This document shows, in pieces, positions 62,490 to 64,000 of a stretch of 64,000 nt of DNA. The notes below the pieces were generated by a model that did no database searches, was not told the DNA's origin, and saw only the letters and a list, made by a program, of their open reading frames with translations. Numbering within the stretch: position 1 is the stretch's first letter; each line of letters starts with the position of its first letter. Origin of the DNA: Streptomyces tailanensis. GTDB lineage: Bacteria; Actinomycetota; Actinomycetes; Streptomycetales; Streptomycetaceae. The translations under genes were made by a program, and so were the position numbers. Where the stretch lies: the NCBI RefSeq assembly GCF_008386495.1, contig NZ_VTHJ01000001.1, positions 51,894 through 115,893 of the forward strand, read 5' to 3'.

Positions 62490-62612
62490 GCGCCGCACCT
62501 TACCGGAGATCCACGAGAACTCACGTGATCCCGCCGCTCAGATCGAGCGCGATGCGTCTCACTTGATGAGCAGGTGGATGGACCCCCGACACAACCCCGT
62601 AATGTGGACGTC
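62490..62612. promoter_or_regulatory. divergent promoter region trpL / DAHP synthase
   Basis: 123 bp between divergent genes. On the minus strand TAAGGT (62502-62497) is a -10 candidate 7 bp before the trpL ATG. On the plus strand TAATGT (62600-62605) is a -10 candidate 7 bp before the aroH GTG. Both spacings point to leaderless transcripts. No clear -35 boxes and no Shine-Dalgarno sequence at either gene. Confidence 0.5.
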
Positions 62613-63965
62613 GTGACCGTGAACGCTAAGTCCAGCGCGAGCGCTGGCAACACCTGGCGAGACCTGCCCGCGGCGCAGCAGCCCGAGTACCCCGACACCG
62701 AGGCTCTGCGCGCAGTTGTTGCGGAGCTCGAGTCGTATCCGCCGCTCGTCTTCGCGGGCGAGTGCGACCAGCTGCGTGCCCGGATGGCGGCCGTCGCCAA
62801 GGGAGAGGCGTTCCTCCTCCAGGGCGGCGACTGCGCCGAGGCCTTCGACGCCGTCTCGGCCGATCACATCCGCAACAAGCTGAAGACGCTGCTCCAGATG
62901 GGCGCGGTCCTCACGTACGCGGCCTCCGTGCCGGTCGTGAAGGTCGGCCGGATCGCAGGCCAGTACTCCAAGCCCCGCTCGAAGCCGACCGAGACCCGTG
63001 ACGGCGTGACGCTCCCGACCTACCGGGGCGACTCCGTCAATGGCTTCGACTTCACCGAAGAGGCCCGCATCCCGGACCCCGAGCGTCTGAAGCGGATGTA
63101 CAACGCCTCCGCCTCCACGCTCAACCTGGTCCGTGCCTTCACCACCGGCGGGTACGCCGACCTGCGCCAGGTGCACGCCTGGAACCAGGACTTCGTGAAG
63201 TCGTCCCCGTCCGGCCAGCGCTACGAGCAGCTCGCCCGCGAGATCGACAACGCGCTGAACTTCATGCACGCCTGCGGCGCGGACCCGGAGGAGTTCCGCA
63301 CCGTCGAGTTCTTCTCCTCGCACGAGGCGCTGCTGCTCGACTACGAGTCGGCGCTGACCCGCGTGGACTCGCGCACGGGGCACCTGTACGACGTCTCCGC
63401 GCACATGGTGTGGATCGGTGAGCGCACCCGCCAGCTGGACCACGCGCACATCGAGTTCGCCTCGCAGATCCGCAACCCGATCGGCATCAAGCTCGGCCCG
63501 ACGACGACGGCCGAGGAGGCGCTGCAGTACATCGAGCGCCTCGACCCCGACCGTGAGCCGGGCCGCCTGACCTTCATCGTCCGCATGGGCGCCGACAAGG
63601 TCCGCGACAAGCTGCCCGAGCTGGTCGAGAAGGTCACCGCCTCCGGCGCGACCGTGGCCTGGGTGACCGACCCGATGCACGGCAACACCTTCGAGGCGGC
63701 CTCCGGCCACAAGACCCGCCGCTTCGACGACGTGCTCGACGAGGTCAAGGGCTTCTTCGAGGTCCACAAGGGCCTGGGCACCCACCCGGGCGGCATCCAC
63801 GTCGAGCTCACCGGCGACGACGTCACCGAGTGTGTGGGCGGCGGCGACGAGATCTTCGTCGACGACCTGCACCAGCGCTACGAGACGGCCTGCGACCCCC
63901 GCCTCAACCGCAGCCAGTCGCTTGACCTGGCGTTCCTCGTCGCGGAGATGTACCGGGACCAGTAG
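62613..63965 (+). CDS. aroH: 3-deoxy-D-arabino-heptulosonate 7-phosphate synthase, class II
   Basis: A 450-residue class II (plant-type) DAHP synthase, the first enzyme of the shikimate pathway, joining phosphoenolpyruvate and erythrose 4-phosphate. Motifs: FLLQGGDCAEAF (metal Cys), GRIAGQYSKPRS (PEP Arg/Lys), WNQDFV, GERTRQLDHAHIEF, PIGIKLGP, WVTDPMHGN (metal His, Glu), GGIHVELTGDDVTECVGG and the C-terminal Asp of DPRLNRSQSLDLAF. Streptomyces members start VTVNAKSS, and I use the GTG at 62613; there is no ribosome-binding site. Divergent from trpE, it supplies chorismate to it. Confidence 0.95.
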   Translation: MTVNAKSSASAGNTWRDLPAAQQPEYPDTEALRAVVAELESYPPLVFAGECDQLRARMAAVAKGEAFLLQGGDCAEAFDAVSADHIRNKLKTLLQMGAVLTYAASVPVVKVGRIAGQYSKPRSKPTETRDGVTLPTYRGDSVNGFDFTEEARIPDPERLKRMYNASASTLNLVRAFTTGGYADLRQVHAWNQDFVKSSPSGQRYEQLAREIDNALNFMHACGADPEEFRTVEFFSSHEALLLDYESALTRVDSRTGHLYDVSAHMVWIGERTRQLDHAHIEFASQIRNPIGIKLGPTTTAEEALQYIERLDPDREPGRLTFIVRMGADKVRDKLPELVEKVTASGATVAWVTDPMHGNTFEAASGHKTRRFDDVLDEVKGFFEVHKGLGTHPGGIHVELTGDDVTECVGGGDEIFVDDLHQRYETACDPRLNRSQSLDLAFLVAEMYRDQ

Positions 63966-63982
63966 CGGACAGGACATGGAGT

Positions 63983-63994
63983 GGGGGGGGGGGG
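63983..63994 (+). repeat. poly-G tract of 12
   Basis: A run of 12 G follows the DAHP synthase stop by 17 bp, close to the right edge of the window. Homopolymers this long are error-prone, so the length may be an assembly artefact. Confidence 0.7.
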
Positions 63995-64000
63995 ACCAAA

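Noticed and set aside
60716..62566. 616-codon plus-strand frame over trpE
   Set aside because: Antisense shadow of the TrpE-TrpG fusion; no motif or start signal.

Overview
The window is GC-rich (codon third positions almost always G or C), uses GTG and TTG starts often, and its genes match Streptomyces families closely. These include glucokinase GlkA, the MacR/MacS two-component system, class II DAHP synthase, a SAM-IV riboswitch and a WWW trp leader. It is a chromosomal segment of a Streptomyces species. I see no rRNA, tRNA, CRISPR array, phage genes or insertion-sequence transposase.

Layout. 1-5 kb: partial methyltransferase, DUF3043 membrane protein, PspA and its partner PspAA, and a NarL-type two-component pair. 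5-10 kb: an RND efflux pump and NadA. 10-15 kb: an A-type Fe-S carrier, a membrane-anchored extracytoplasmic protein, a small ORF, adenosine kinase, and a cysteine desulfurase fused to a TusA domain. 15-25 kb: the aerobic respiratory cluster ctaC-ctaD-ctaF, then an L,D-transpeptidase and a degenerate receiver protein, then ctaE-qcrC-qcrA-qcrB; trpD follows. 26-31 kb: a SAM-IV riboswitch with a class V aminotransferase, a secreted I36-like protein, and a glycerate kinase with an SLC13 transporter. 31-36 kb: an OmpR-type two-component system with a small secreted acidic protein, a RAM-only Lrp protein coupled to a rhomboid, a zinc-ribbon protein and a coiled-coil/NYN protein. 36-43 kb: two paralogous NlpC/P60 hydrolases, a metallopeptidase lipoprotein, and a divergent pair of mannosyltransferase-like enzymes (GT87 and PimB'-like GT4). 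43-52 kb: cholesterol oxidase, acyl-CoA synthetase, metallophosphoesterase, SRPBCC protein, ArsA-like protein, a DUF5304-like protein, glucokinase and an EEP phosphatase. 52-60 kb: ECF sigma factor with a CU044_5270-type partner, an alpha/beta hydrolase, PlsC, MacS/MacR and phosphofructokinase. 60-64 kb: fused TrpE-TrpG under an attenuator, divergent from DAHP synthase.

How the genes fit together. The central block builds the cytochrome bc1-aa3 supercomplex, together with Fe-S and NAD cofactor genes (iscA-like carrier, desulfurase-TusA, nadA). The right half combines envelope lipid and peptidoglycan enzymes with the entry to aromatic amino acid synthesis. From memory, gene content and order closely resemble the Mycobacterium tuberculosis Rv2178c-Rv2205c region, so this looks like an old actinobacterial core block with later insertions such as the cholesterol oxidase.

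The gaps between genes are unusual. About ten hold copies of one dispersed, hairpin-forming, partly palindromic repeat, and three of these sites also carry a second G-rich repeat. I did not find a clearly new multi-gene system. The best unexplained signals are this repeat family, the degenerate receiver inside the respiratory cluster, an ArsA-like ATPase without P-loop lysines, and the two-component system with a secreted acidic protein and direct-repeat operator.
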